A stretch of 52,713 bases of DNA from Bacteroidota bacterium (GTDB lineage Bacteria > Bacteroidota > Bacteroidia > Chitinophagales > BACL12), in the NCBI GenBank assembly GCA_016124275.1, contig WGOA01000031.1, positions 1-52,713 of the forward strand, read 5' to 3'. Made by a program: the position numbers and the translations under genes. The notes under the pieces are model-generated. The model saw only the letters and a program-made list of their open reading frames with translations. It made no database searches and was not told where the DNA came from. Below are positions 1 through 8,023 of the stretch, one piece after another. Within the stretch, counting starts at the first letter, position 1, and every line of letters begins with the position of its first letter.

Positions 1-225
1 CTGCGTCCCGCAATGCCCATTTTCTCTCCCAAATAAGCGCAAACCCCGAATACCCGGGATTCTACTAAAGACCGAATGGATAGGTTCATGGTCAGGTTAT
101 CGTCAAAACAGGGCTTGCTTCGAAAGCTTCCTCAAAAAGCGGTCAAGCATTTCGAGCAAACAAGATAGTCCGGTCATGCACAGGACGCAAGAGGCAATTG
201 TGCACAATTTGGGCAGTTCTTCCGC
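1..225. other. left-edge noncoding stretch
   Basis: No reading frame here looks like a protein. It lies downstream of pyrF, which ends at 226 on the minus strand. A minus-strand ATG at 20-18 could be the first codon of a gene that runs off the left edge, but only six codons are visible, so I do not call it. The only structure seen is a perfect 14-bp palindrome at 196-209, listed separately. Confidence 0.5.
196..209. repeat. perfect 14-bp palindrome AATTGTGCACAATT
   Basis: Both strands read AATTGTGCACAATT. It lies 16 bases past the pyrF stop codon. It has no loop or T-run, so it is not a normal intrinsic terminator. A dimeric DNA-binding protein site is possible, but no promoter is evident beside it. 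Confidence 0.55.
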
Positions 226-1095
226 TTAACGCCCAATGCATTCCCGCAACAAAGCGTCCATTTGACGTTGCACCTCGCGTGCTGCTTCGCCAGCGGCCGC
301 TGCAAAATCGGTCCCGGATGAAGCATACAGGATGCCGCGTGATGAATTCACCAGCAATCCGCACTGGCTGTTCATTCCCGCCCGGCTCAGCGCCGCCAAA
401 TCCCCACCCTGGGCACCCACTCCAGGCACCAGGAAAAAGGCCTCAGGCGCTAAAGAACGCACTCGCGCAAAGCGCTCGGGATGCGTAGCTCCAATGACGA
501 ACATCAGCCGTTCGGCTCCCGGCCAGGTCTGCGCCAGGCGCAAAACCCGCTCGTGCAGCAATTCCCCTTCGACCGAAAGCATTTGAAAATCAGCACTTCC
601 AGGGTTAGAGGTCAACACCAGCAACACTGCCCATTTATCCGGGTAGCCCAGGAAGGGTGTCACCGAATCTGCGCCCATATAAGGGGCTATGGTGATGCCG
701 TCCACGCCCAGCTGGTCAAAAAATGCGCGCGCGTACTGTTGCGCGGTATTGCCGATATCCCCGCGTTTGGCGTCTGCAAGGATGAAATGGCTTGGCTCAT
801 TTGGTTGCGCAGCCGATGTGTTGCCAGGCTGCGAATTGCCCCCTTCCCTAATAAATTCTATTGTTTTACGTAAGCTTTCCCATCCTGATGCCCCCTGGCT
901 TTCATAAAAGGCCAGGTTGGGTTTGTAAGCCACGCAGTACTCACGCGTCGCTTCAATGATGGCTTTGTTGAAGGCGAATACAGGGTCCGGTTCCGCCAGC
1001 AAATGGTTGGGAATCAGCGCAGGGTCGCTGTCCAGGCCCACGCAGAGGTAGGAGCGCCGCTCCAGAATCAGGTCGAAAAGCCGTTGGCTCGTCAT
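226..1095 (-). CDS. pyrF: orotidine 5'-phosphate decarboxylase (type 2 family)
   Basis: This cytosolic enzyme decarboxylates OMP to UMP, the last step of pyrimidine synthesis. The 289-residue product carries the hallmark DAKRGDIGNTA at residues 108-118, whose lysine (K110) is the catalytic proton donor region, plus APYMGADS and a C-terminal VPGVGAQGG phosphate-binding loop. The frame stays open upstream to 1245, but that part overlaps the nfu gene and has no family similarity, so I start at the ATG at 1095 (MTSQRLFDL). Residues about 85-102 form an Asn/Gln/Ser-rich insert just before the DAKRGD strand, where other family members have a short loop; this fits the many low-complexity insertions in this window. 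Its neighbour nfu lies 53 bases upstream on the same strand. Confidence 0.93.
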   Translation of the reverse strand: MTSQRLFDLILERRSYLCVGLDSDPALIPNHLLAEPDPVFAFNKAIIEATREYCVAYKPNLAFYESQGASGWESLRKTIEFIREGGNSQPGNTSAAQPNEPSHFILADAKRGDIGNTAQQYARAFFDQLGVDGITIAPYMGADSVTPFLGYPDKWAVLLVLTSNPGSADFQMLSVEGELLHERVLRLAQTWPGAERLMFVIGATHPERFARVRSLAPEAFFLVPGVGAQGGDLAALSRAGMNSQCGLLVNSSRGILYASSGTDFAAAAGEAAREVQRQMDALLRECIGR

Positions 1096-1148
1096 GCAAA
1101 AGCGGGTCTTGGAATGCGAGAGAAAAGCTTGAAACCTGTCATGCCCAA

Positions 1149-1400
1149 TTAGAGCGTAACTGCTTGAATACCAGTAATTTCCGGGATGGCTGCACGCAAG
1201 TTTTCCTCCACACCAGCCTTCATGGTCATGAAGCTCATGGGGCAAGTTTCGCAGGCGCCAACCAGGCGCACCCGCACTTCCAGCTCCGGGGTAATCTCCA
1301 CCAACTCAATATCCCCCCCGTCCTTGCGCAGGTAGGGGCGGATGCTGTCTAGGGAGGACTCCACCCGTGCGTACAAATCTTCATTCACCAGAACGGCCAT
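1149..1400 (-). CDS. NifU-like Fe-S scaffold protein (Nfu domain only)
   Basis: An 83-residue protein consisting only of the NifU C-terminal (Nfu) domain, which binds a 4Fe-4S cluster at a dimer interface and passes it to target proteins in the cytosol. The cluster ligands are the CxxC pair C50 and C53 in GACETCPMS; KDGGDIELV and the following hydrophobic strand are typical of the fold. It stands next to the Mrp-type carrier (1543-2643), so the pair forms a small Fe-S assembly and delivery unit, although a 142-base spacer with tandem repeats and an own promoter box separates them. The ATG at 1400 is preceded at 1415-1408 by a perfect TATTTTTG box. Confidence 0.9.
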   Translation of the reverse strand: MAVLVNEDLYARVESSLDSIRPYLRKDGGDIELVEITPELEVRVRLVGACETCPMSFMTMKAGVEENLRAAIPEITGIQAVTL

Positions 1401-1407
1401 ATGGGTG

Positions 1408-1415
1408 CAAAAATA
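1408..1415 (-). promoter_or_regulatory. Bacteroidota -7 box TATTTTTG before nfu
   Basis: The minus strand reads TATTTTTG, an exact match to TAnnTTTG, and ends 7 bases before the nfu ATG. I see no good TTTG at the -33 position. Transcription from this box would begin at or very near the start codon. Confidence 0.5.
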
Positions 1416-1450
1416 GCGATTCTCCCGCCTTTTCTATCGCCCATTCTGTT

Positions 1451-1512
1451 GCATGGCTCCTTAGCATGGCTCCTTAGCCTGCTCCTTGGCATACCCCATG
1501 GCATGCTCCTTG
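1451..1512. repeat. degenerate 12-13 bp tandem repeat between nfu and mrp
   Basis: GCATGGCTCCTTA occurs at 1451-1463 and again at 1464-1476, followed by the variants GCCTGCTCCTTG (1477-1488) and GCATGCTCCTTG (1501-1512). About five units of the form GC-nTG-CTCCTTn fill most of the gap between the mrp stop and the nfu promoter. No gene product is likely. Confidence 0.7.
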
Positions 1513-1542
1513 GCCTATTCTGCCAAAATCAAGCCTGGGTGC

Positions 1543-2643
1543 CTATACCCGAACTTCCACTGGCTGGCTGGGTGCCATGTTGGCATTGCGCAAACTCACC
1601 TGACGGGCCACTTCAAAGGCCATATGTTCAAACGCCAACCGCGAAATGGGGTCATCGTCATTCAACACCGCAGGCCTGCCGGAATCACCGCCCTCCCGGA
1701 TGGATTGCACCAGGGGAATCTCGGCCAACAGCGGAATGCCCAGCGCATCCGCCAAACGGCGGCCACCGCCCTGGCCAAAGAGGTAGTAGCGGTTGTTGGG
1801 CAATTCGGCCGGCGTGAAATACGACATGTTCTCCACAACCCCCAAGACCGGTACATTGATGTTGGGCATGCGGAACATGGCCACCCCCTTGCGCGCATCG
1901 GCCAGCGCCACCTCTTGCGGCGTCGTCACCATCACAACCCCGGTAACCGGAACCGTCTGTACCAACGTCAGGTGAATATCGCCGGTGCCGGGAGGCATGT
2001 CCAGCACCAGGTAGTCCAATTCGCCCCAGCGGCAGTCCTGCACAAACTGGCGCAGCGCAGAGGAAGCCATGGGACCCCGCCAGACCACCGCTTGTGAGGT
2101 ATCCACCATAAACCCAATGCTGAGCACCTTCAAACCGTCTTTTTCAACCGGGATCATCACCGGCTTGCCGTTTTCTTCCAGCACCTGTGGCGCAGCTCCC
2201 TCCAGGTCCAGCATCAGCGGAATGGAAGGCCCATATATATCGGCGTCTATCAGTCCCACCCGGGCGCCGCTTCGCGCCAGTGCCAGCGCCAGGTTCACCG
2301 CAATGGTGCTCTTGCCCACACCGCCTTTGCCCGACGCCACCGCTATGATGTTGCGCACCCCCGGCAGCACCGGAGAGCCATCGCGGGCCGAACTGACTCT
2401 GGCGGTCATGTCAATGTGGATGTCCGCCGTCTTGTCCACCATGTGGCGAACCGCCGTCTCGCAGGCCTTGCGGATATGCTCCTTCATCGGGCAGGCCGGC
2501 GTAGTCAATTCTACGGTAAACGACACGCGTTTGCCTTCCACAGACAAGTTCTTGACCATACCCAGCGTAACAATGTCCTTTTTCAGGTCGGGATCATCCA
2601 CAAAACTCAGGGCTTTGAGAACGGCTTCAGCAGTTATTGACAT
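1543..2643 (-). CDS. Mrp/ApbC/NBP35-family Fe-S carrier ATPase
   Basis: A cytosolic P-loop ATPase that carries Fe-S clusters to apo-proteins. The 366-residue protein has an N-terminal MIP18/DUF59 domain (residues about 5-85, containing TTPACPMKEHI) and a ParA-like ATPase domain with a deviant Walker A, ASGKGGVGKST, near residues 103-113, and DYLVLDMPPGTGD as Walker B. Many Mrp proteins have a CxxC pair after ENMSYF that holds the bridging cluster; here the segment reads ENMSYFTPAELPNNRYY with no cysteine. From memory, this cysteine-free version is usual in Bacteroidota. I start at the ATG at 2643 (MSITAEAVLKAL), which fits the family; 26 upstream codons in frame have no similarity. Confidence 0.9.
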   Translation of the reverse strand: MSITAEAVLKALSFVDDPDLKKDIVTLGMVKNLSVEGKRVSFTVELTTPACPMKEHIRKACETAVRHMVDKTADIHIDMTARVSSARDGSPVLPGVRNIIAVASGKGGVGKSTIAVNLALALARSGARVGLIDADIYGPSIPLMLDLEGAAPQVLEENGKPVMIPVEKDGLKVLSIGFMVDTSQAVVWRGPMASSALRQFVQDCRWGELDYLVLDMPPGTGDIHLTLVQTVPVTGVVMVTTPQEVALADARKGVAMFRMPNINVPVLGVVENMSYFTPAELPNNRYYLFGQGGGRRLADALGIPLLAEIPLVQSIREGGDSGRPAVLNDDDPISRLAFEHMAFEVARQVSLRNANMAPSQPVEVRV

Positions 2644-2934
2644 GGGGAAGGGATCAGGTTTTACAGGCAACAGCGCGACTATGCAGCCAGGCCACAGCGT
2701 TGAAAAACAGCCAGACAGCACAACAAAAATACGCCGAAACCCCGGCTCCGAAACGCAGCAAGAGACTACGAACTGCGCGGCGCGCAGCTGAGGGAACCGC
2801 TCTGCCGGTTACCAATCTACTGGTGACCAAACGATTTGCGTCATGCCCCAAGCATCGCCTGAAGCCCAACCCCCGTTGGCAAACCCTCTCATGACCGAAG
2901 CCAATACCCTGCCTCTATGCCCTTTATCTGCATC
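2644..2934. other. 291-base gap between mrp and pbpC
   Basis: No credible reading frame on either strand. It contains a short GC-rich dyad CTGCGCG-G-CGCGCAG at 2773-2787 and an imperfect hairpin GGTTACCA / TGGTGACC shortly after 2805. It probably carries the mrp promoter (minus strand), but I could not find a clear TAnnTTTG. Confidence 0.4.
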
Positions 2935-5325
2935 TTAAGGCAAACCCTCCGCCACAATCCAGACATGGCTGGACCGCCCCTTATCATCAGCACAAGAAAT
3001 CTTGTGTTTTCCCGGTTGCGGATCAAAAAACTGCGGCGTTTGCGGATCGCAACGGGCGTAAAAGCGGTCATTGATGTACCAAAACACCTCGCGCACCTCA
3101 TCGGCAACCTGACAGGACAACTCCACCTGACCAGCCCCGGGGTAGCGGATGTAGGTCAGCGCCTCGGCAGGAGAAACAATTCGCGGCGCATCGCCGGCCA
3201 GCACGGCCCGGCAAGCCGGGTTATGCGGGGGAAGGGCCGGTGTGGGCAGACCCTGCTCCCGGTACCACGCCAACAATTCCGGCTCGGGATTCGCCAGCGT
3301 ATCCAACGCGTAACCGCTGGGGGGGAGGCATTCCATACAATAGGATATCTTACGATCAGCAGAAACCCGGACTTCGCGCAAATGCGTACAAGGCGCTGCC
3401 GCGCTCACCAAAGGCAGGAAATAATCCATGACCTGCTCGCGGCAGCCGGGGGCGGGGGGGAGCCCGCTTTGGGTGCACACGTAGCGAAAACGAAGGCGCT
3501 CGGGCATCGCAAACCAGGTCTTCCCCGACTGGCGGTCCAGGGCCAAAAAAAGATCAAACAGCAGCGGCGCCGCCACGCCGGCCCCGGTTAACTCGGGAAC
3601 GCCCTGTCCGGAAAAATTGCCCGACCAAACCACCAGCGTGTAGCGCGTGTTGAAGCCCACGCTCCAAGCATCGCGACGTCCGTAGCTGGTACCGGTCTTC
3701 CAGGCGATGAGCGGCAGCCCTTCGGTGCGGTCCATGCCTTGCGGCAAATCCGGACGTTGCAATTGCGTGAGCATGTCGCCGATGGCCCAGGCCGAGCCTT
3801 CCGAAACCAACGGAAAACTGTCGCCAAGAACAGTGGTGCCCTTCGCCCGGGATAAATCAACATCGGAGAGCGAATACTGCAGCGGTCTGCACCAGCCGCG
3901 GTTGGCAATGCCCGCGTAGAGCATGGCCATTTCTGCGGGCCGGATGCCGCAACCGCCCAACACCATGGACAAGCCCAGCTGGCCTTTTTGCGCCTGCATG
4001 GAGCGACAACCCATTTCGCCCAGTTTGCGGCGAAAGTTCTCTACGCCGTAGCGGTCCAGCAAACGCACCGCAGGCAGGTTCAGCGATTGGCCCAGCGCAA
4101 ACTCGGCCGTGACCGGACCGGAAAACGTGCGGTCAAAGTTCGAAGGCCGGTAACCCTGAAAATCGGTGGGCACATCCAGCAGCACTGTCTTGGGGGTGAC
4201 GAGCCCACTGTCCATGGCCAGCGCGTAGAGCAGGGGTTTGAGTGCCGAGCCGGGCGAGCGCAGCGCTTGCAAACCGTCCACCTGCCCGCCATCGCGCGGG
4301 TCCATAAAGTCGGCCGATCCAACATAGGCCAAGACCTGGCAATTGGCGTTGTCCACCAGCATAGCGCAGGCATTTTGGATGCCGTAGGGCTGCAACCGCC
4401 GCACGTAGTCCTGCAACAGGCGTTCCACCCGGCTCTGCAGTTCTGCGTCAATGCTGGCGCGGATTTCGCGCACATCCGGCTGCTCGCGCAACAAGCGGCG
4501 CACCAAATGCGGAGCCCGGCTCGGCGCATCGCGGCGCTGGGGTTCGAAGGGCTCTTGCAGCCCGCTGGCCACCTCGTCTGCCGAAAAAATACCTTCGCGC
4601 CCGAAGCGGCGCAGCCAGTGGTTGCGCGCCTGAATGAGTTCCTCGTTGTTGCGGCCCGGCCGCAGGGTGCTCGGCCGGTTGGGCACCACGGAGAGCGCAG
4701 CTACTTCAGCCGGGCTCAATTGAGCGGGCTCTTTGTCCAAATAAAACAACGAGGCTGTTCGAATTCCTTCCAGATTTCCGCCATAAGGCAGCCGGTTCAG
4801 GTACAATTGCAGCACCTCCCGTTTGGAATACAGCAGCGTCAGTTGACAGGCCCGGAACATCTCCCGCACTTTCTGCGCGTACGTGCGCGGCGCCGGTTCC
4901 AGGAGCCGCACCACTTGCATGTTGATGGTCGAAGCCCCGGACGTTCTTCTACCATGCGCAGCGTTGTTGACGATTGCCCGCGCCACCGCAAAGGGGTTCA
5001 CGCCCGGATGCGCATAAAACCACCGGTCTTCTTTGTGCACAATGGCTGCCGCCAATTCCGGGCTGATGGCGGTATCGGGCGCGTAAAGGCGCCATTTTTG
5101 GTCGCTGGTCAAGCCGGCGTACAGCAATTCGCCGTTTCGGTCGCGCACCTCGCGCGACCATTCCAATGCAGGTCGAAAGGGGAAGAGCGCGTTGAGCAAA
5201 AGAAACAACAGCAGAAGGAGCAATGCTGTTGTAGCACTGCGACGCATGAAGCGCCTGAACCTGTTGACCAGGAGCGGGGCACGGTTTGGTGCCACAGCGG
5301 TTGCTGCGGGAGCCTGGTTGTTCAT
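2935..5325 (-). CDS. pbpC: penicillin-binding protein 1C
   Basis: A bifunctional class A penicillin-binding protein, anchored in the inner membrane with its enzyme domains in the periplasm. In 796 residues: a transmembrane anchor at about 32-50; the glycosyltransferase domain (about 60-250) with the catalytic glutamate in HKEDRWF (E99); the transpeptidase domain with SPGSALKP (S360, K363), SLN (S414-N416) and KTG (543-545); and a C-terminal BiPBP_C domain after about 700. These features and the length match PBP1C and not PBP1A. In many bacteria pbpC lies beside a large alpha-2-macroglobulin gene; that gene is absent here, and a repeat protein sits 10 bases upstream and is probably cotranscribed. 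A C7 run in the minus strand near 3319-3325 lies in the coding region. Confidence 0.93.
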   Translation of the reverse strand: MNNQAPAATAVAPNRAPLLVNRFRRFMRRSATTALLLLLLFLLLNALFPFRPALEWSREVRDRNGELLYAGLTSDQKWRLYAPDTAISPELAAAIVHKEDRWFYAHPGVNPFAVARAIVNNAAHGRRTSGASTINMQVVRLLEPAPRTYAQKVREMFRACQLTLLYSKREVLQLYLNRLPYGGNLEGIRTASLFYLDKEPAQLSPAEVAALSVVPNRPSTLRPGRNNEELIQARNHWLRRFGREGIFSADEVASGLQEPFEPQRRDAPSRAPHLVRRLLREQPDVREIRASIDAELQSRVERLLQDYVRRLQPYGIQNACAMLVDNANCQVLAYVGSADFMDPRDGGQVDGLQALRSPGSALKPLLYALAMDSGLVTPKTVLLDVPTDFQGYRPSNFDRTFSGPVTAEFALGQSLNLPAVRLLDRYGVENFRRKLGEMGCRSMQAQKGQLGLSMVLGGCGIRPAEMAMLYAGIANRGWCRPLQYSLSDVDLSRAKGTTVLGDSFPLVSEGSAWAIGDMLTQLQRPDLPQGMDRTEGLPLIAWKTGTSYGRRDAWSVGFNTRYTLVVWSGNFSGQGVPELTGAGVAAPLLFDLFLALDRQSGKTWFAMPERLRFRYVCTQSGLPPAPGCREQVMDYFLPLVSAAAPCTHLREVRVSADRKISYCMECLPPSGYALDTLANPEPELLAWYREQGLPTPALPPHNPACRAVLAGDAPRIVSPAEALTYIRYPGAGQVELSCQVADEVREVFWYINDRFYARCDPQTPQFFDPQPGKHKISCADDKGRSSHVWIVAEGLP

Positions 5326-5335
5326 TCCTGGCTTT

Positions 5336-6427
5336 TCAATCTCGCCTGAAAAATGCCCGGTGAAAAGGCCGCTCCGACCAACTGATTAAATCGCCGGTCA
5401 GTTCAACGCTCTGCGCAATGTTGTCGCTGATGCTCATGGCCTCTCCTTTGTAGAACGCCTTAACTCGGCCGTCCAGTTCGGTATAGACCAGCACGCGACC
5501 ATAAGCTATGATCTGTTTAGGATCGAACGATTCCAATGTGTAAATCTGCCCTTCGTAAAACACCCGGAAGAACCCGTTTCGGTCGCTGAACCAACACAAG
5601 TGATCGGCGACGCCAAATTGCACGGGTGGTTCCTGCAAGATGCGGGTTGTTTTTCCTTCGGACCACACAAACGACTCCCCGCGGTCATCGGTCCAGGCCA
5701 CAAGGCCTCGGCCTGCATACAGTTGCTGCGGCAGATACCCTTGCTCGGGCTCGGTTACTTTTCCCCGGTAAAAAATCTTGAGCCTGCCAAAAGGGTCGCT
5801 CCAGGCAATGAGGTCCGCTCCACAGACCACTTTTTGCGGCGGCTGCTCGTCCAGGGTGCCGGTGCGGCCATTCCAGAACCCGCGCAGACGGCGGTTTTGG
5901 TCCAGGTAACAGAGTACGTTGTCCCCGGCTTTGAGGCTGTCGGCTTCAAACAATTCCAGGCGTTCAAACCGCCCGCGGAAAAAACAGTAGAGTGCGCCGG
6001 TCTGGTCGTGAAAGCCCACAATGCTGTCGCCAATGGCCAGTTGGCGGCTGTTCAGGAAGCCAAGCCTGTGCTTGGTTTCCTTGTGGTAAATACTGACCTG
6101 ATCGCGCACCTGGTACACTAAAAACGCTTCCATGGCCAGGTAGAATTCCGGTCGGATAACACCCAAACCGCGGTTTTTGCCGTTCTGGAACACCTGCAAT
6201 TCACCGGCATTGTCCAGGTAAACCAGGTAATCGGGCGCTGCTTTCCAGTCGTTTACACCAATCAGTTCAGCCGTAAATTCACGGCCTTTTTCCCAGACCC
6301 GAAATTGCCCGCGCTCATCGAGGTAAGCAGCGGTGCCCTGCGCTACCATGGTCTTGACTGGCCATAAAATTGCCGCCAACAGAATGCCGGTAAGCAGGGC
6401 CAAATGGGTTTCGTGGTTCCGGATCAT
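5336..6427 (-). CDS. exported protein made of about ten 35-residue repeats, function unknown
   Basis: A 363-residue protein with an N-terminal hydrophobic segment (about 8-29, LALLTGILLAAILWP) ending in MVAQGTA, so it is probably exported. The rest is nine to ten units of about 35 residues with the pattern D-x-L-v-x-Y-x-D-x-x-G-x-L-x-v-F-y-x-G-k followed by a variable half (for example DHLCWFSDRNGFFRVFYEG, and ADLIAWSDPFGRLKIFYRG). The regular aromatic beta pattern suggests a beta-propeller or a beta-solenoid like WG-repeat proteins, but I do not recognise the family. The stop codon is 10 bases before the pbpC ATG on the same strand, so the two are very likely one operon, which hints at a role in the cell wall. 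The start at 6427 is the only ATG that includes the signal segment. Confidence 0.8.
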   Translation of the reverse strand: MIRNHETHLALLTGILLAAILWPVKTMVAQGTAAYLDERGQFRVWEKGREFTAELIGVNDWKAAPDYLVYLDNAGELQVFQNGKNRGLGVIRPEFYLAMEAFLVYQVRDQVSIYHKETKHRLGFLNSRQLAIGDSIVGFHDQTGALYCFFRGRFERLELFEADSLKAGDNVLCYLDQNRRLRGFWNGRTGTLDEQPPQKVVCGADLIAWSDPFGRLKIFYRGKVTEPEQGYLPQQLYAGRGLVAWTDDRGESFVWSEGKTTRILQEPPVQFGVADHLCWFSDRNGFFRVFYEGQIYTLESFDPKQIIAYGRVLVYTELDGRVKAFYKGEAMSISDNIAQSVELTGDLISWSERPFHRAFFRRD

Positions 6428-6457
6428 GCTGGTTGGAAAATTACGCAGGAATGGGGC

Positions 6458-6495
6458 AATGCGTCGTTTTAAGGCTTTTCATCGCGCGACGCATT
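6458..6495. repeat. inverted repeat upstream of the repeat-protein/pbpC operon
   Basis: AATGCGTCG (6458-6466) and CGACGCATT (6487-6495) are perfect 9-base arms around a 20-base loop, followed on the plus strand by TTT. It lies 31 bases before the ATG at 6427. No plus-strand gene needs a terminator here, so it may be an operator or 5' leader hairpin of the minus-strand operon. Confidence 0.5.
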
Positions 6496-6695
6496 TTTCC
6501 AAGGTCCTCATTTCAGGTTCAGCTTCAACCTTGATGTTCCATTTCCTACTTCCAGGCCCGTTCAAGGAATAGGTTTGATATTCTGTCGCTAAGAATTATT
6601 TATCCACTCCGGGTGGAAACCAGAAAGTCACCAGCATGCCGCGCAGCTGGTTTTTTTGGCGCACGCCGGAGGCCACTTAAAAACAAGTCCGAAGG

Positions 6696-7520
6696 ATGCG
6701 AAGATCAATAAACGAAAGACCCATTGCCCTGATCACGATCGTTACCCGCAGGCCTGGCCCGGGTTTCGCTGCTGCCCAGCGTCGCGGTCATTCGACCCCA
6801 TACCGGGACATGCTCCCGGATCATTGCGCCGAGCTCTACCGAGATACGGTGAATTACGTCAACAACTACATTCGTCCCCGGGACACCGCCGCAGACCTCG
6901 CAGGCGGCTTGCTTGAGGTGCAGGAAGCCGCACAGGCCTATGTGCTTCGCGAAGGGGGGCTGAACGATTTGCAGGCAGACGAAATGGCCTTTCAGGCGGA
7001 GTTGCTCCGGGCCCTGGAGCCGGAATTACCGGAGCGCTGGAAGGAACTGCTGGCGGTGCCTGGTCTTCGTTTTCTCCAGAGCATCGGCGCGCTTGCAGAT
7101 TATGAGTACGGACTCATCTATTTAGCCCTATGCTGCCTGGATCGGGGGCATGAGCAGGAGCGCACCCAAACCGAGTTGCGGGGTCTGGTTCAGTCCTGGA
7201 ACCTGACCATGGAAGCCGGAACCGGCCGTTGCAGCCTGACCCTTTTGCGTTTGGCATTGCGGGGCACATCATGGTGGTCTCAACTCGCAGGCCATGAGCG
7301 ATCGTTTCATCACCCGGTCAAACTGGCCTTGCTCGGGGGAATCGATGGGGCTGTGGCCAGCGCTTCTGCTCAAAAACTGGAAGGCCATCAGGAGGTGGAT
7401 TGGAACCAGGCCTGCCTGGGGTTATTGCAAGGTTCCCTGTCTTATTCCATTCCCGCCTTGCCCGCTGTCGTTCAGTGGCGGCAGCGCATGACCCGGCGAA
7501 TGGAGCAAAAACAAGCTTGA
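6696..7520 (+). CDS. hypothetical protein, mostly helical, family not recognised
   Basis: Up to 274 residues with no signal peptide or membrane segment; long amphipathic helices are expected. Clusters such as NYVNNYIRPRDTAADLAGG, PERWKELLAVPGLRFLQ and GTSWWSQLAGHE look conserved but name no family I know. The first ATG is at 6696; the stretch before the ATG at 6810 is Arg/Pro-rich and less protein-like, so translation may begin at 6810 (MLPDHCAELYR). It is a single-gene unit: the upstream operon is on the other strand and a perfect terminator follows 23 bases after the stop. Codon use matches the rest of the window, so it looks like a real resident gene. Confidence 0.7.
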   Translation: MRRSINERPIALITIVTRRPGPGFAAAQRRGHSTPYRDMLPDHCAELYRDTVNYVNNYIRPRDTAADLAGGLLEVQEAAQAYVLREGGLNDLQADEMAFQAELLRALEPELPERWKELLAVPGLRFLQSIGALADYEYGLIYLALCCLDRGHEQERTQTELRGLVQSWNLTMEAGTGRCSLTLLRLALRGTSWWSQLAGHERSFHHPVKLALLGGIDGAVASASAQKLEGHQEVDWNQACLGLLQGSLSYSIPALPAVVQWRQRMTRRMEQKQA

Positions 7521-7543
7521 TGGTGAATGGGCTGCTGGAGGTT

Positions 7544-7582
7544 CAAACGACAAACCCCGCCATCAGCGGGGTTTGTCGTTTG
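7544..7582. terminator. bidirectional intrinsic terminator
   Basis: Perfect 17-base arms (7544-7560 and 7566-7582) flank the 5-base loop CATCA; the arms contain AAACCCCGC and its complement. It sits between two convergent genes that stop at 7520 and 7607. The arms themselves supply A- and T-rich outer ends on both strands, as expected for a terminator serving both directions. Confidence 0.92.
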
Positions 7583-7606
7583 ATAAACGGCATTTCCGTT
7601 TTGGGG

Positions 7607-8023
7607 CTATTCAAAGTAATTCTTGATTCGGATGCCGCTGAACTTAAGTCCGTTGGGGAGTTCTATCCGCAGTTCATCCGGGGTAACTGCTGCATCCAGC
7701 ACAAAGGTGCCGTTTGCTTCGCTGCCAAGCTGGTGGTGAATCACCGCCCCGCTTCGCATGAGTTGCATTTCAAAAGTAGAGAACCGACCTGCTGTCTGGT
7801 TGTCCACAGGAACCGTGCTTTCGATGCCAACGCGATCATCGCTGACGCGGTGCATTTCAATCTCTTCGTCCAGAAACACTTCTCCATCATCGGTTACTAA
7901 CATGCCGCGGTACAGACCGGCAACATCTCCGGCAACATTGGTATCAATGGCAGGAGTGGAAATAGAGCAGGCAGTTAAACCCAGGAAAATGGCAGCAACG
8001 GTAACCAACATGAGCTTTTTCAT
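7607..8023 (-). CDS. small lipoprotein, function unknown
   Basis: A 138-residue protein with a lipoprotein signal: MKKLMLVTVAAIFLGLTAC, lipobox LTAC with C19. The mature part is about 120 residues, acidic, and beta-rich (GDVAGLYRGMLVTDDG, then alternating strands ending in SGIRIKNYF). The layout resembles small lipocalin-like or META-like beta domains, but I cannot assign a family. It has its own leader of more than 200 bases and ends at the shared terminator, so it is probably transcribed alone. Confidence 0.82.
   Translation of the reverse strand: MKKLMLVTVAAIFLGLTACSISTPAIDTNVAGDVAGLYRGMLVTDDGEVFLDEEIEMHRVSDDRVGIESTVPVDNQTAGRFSTFEMQLMRSGAVIHHQLGSEANGTFVLDAAVTPDELRIELPNGLKFSGIRIKNYFE

Noticed and set aside
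2644-2934. Possible small gene or RNA in the mrp-pbpC gap
   Set aside because: No frame looks like a protein and the two short dyads are not enough for an RNA gene call.
3988-5349. Long open frame of 453 codons on the plus strand, antisense to pbpC
   Set aside because: Its translation is Gln/His/Arg-rich with no motif and mirrors pbpC codon use; pbpC has all its catalytic boxes in the other frame.
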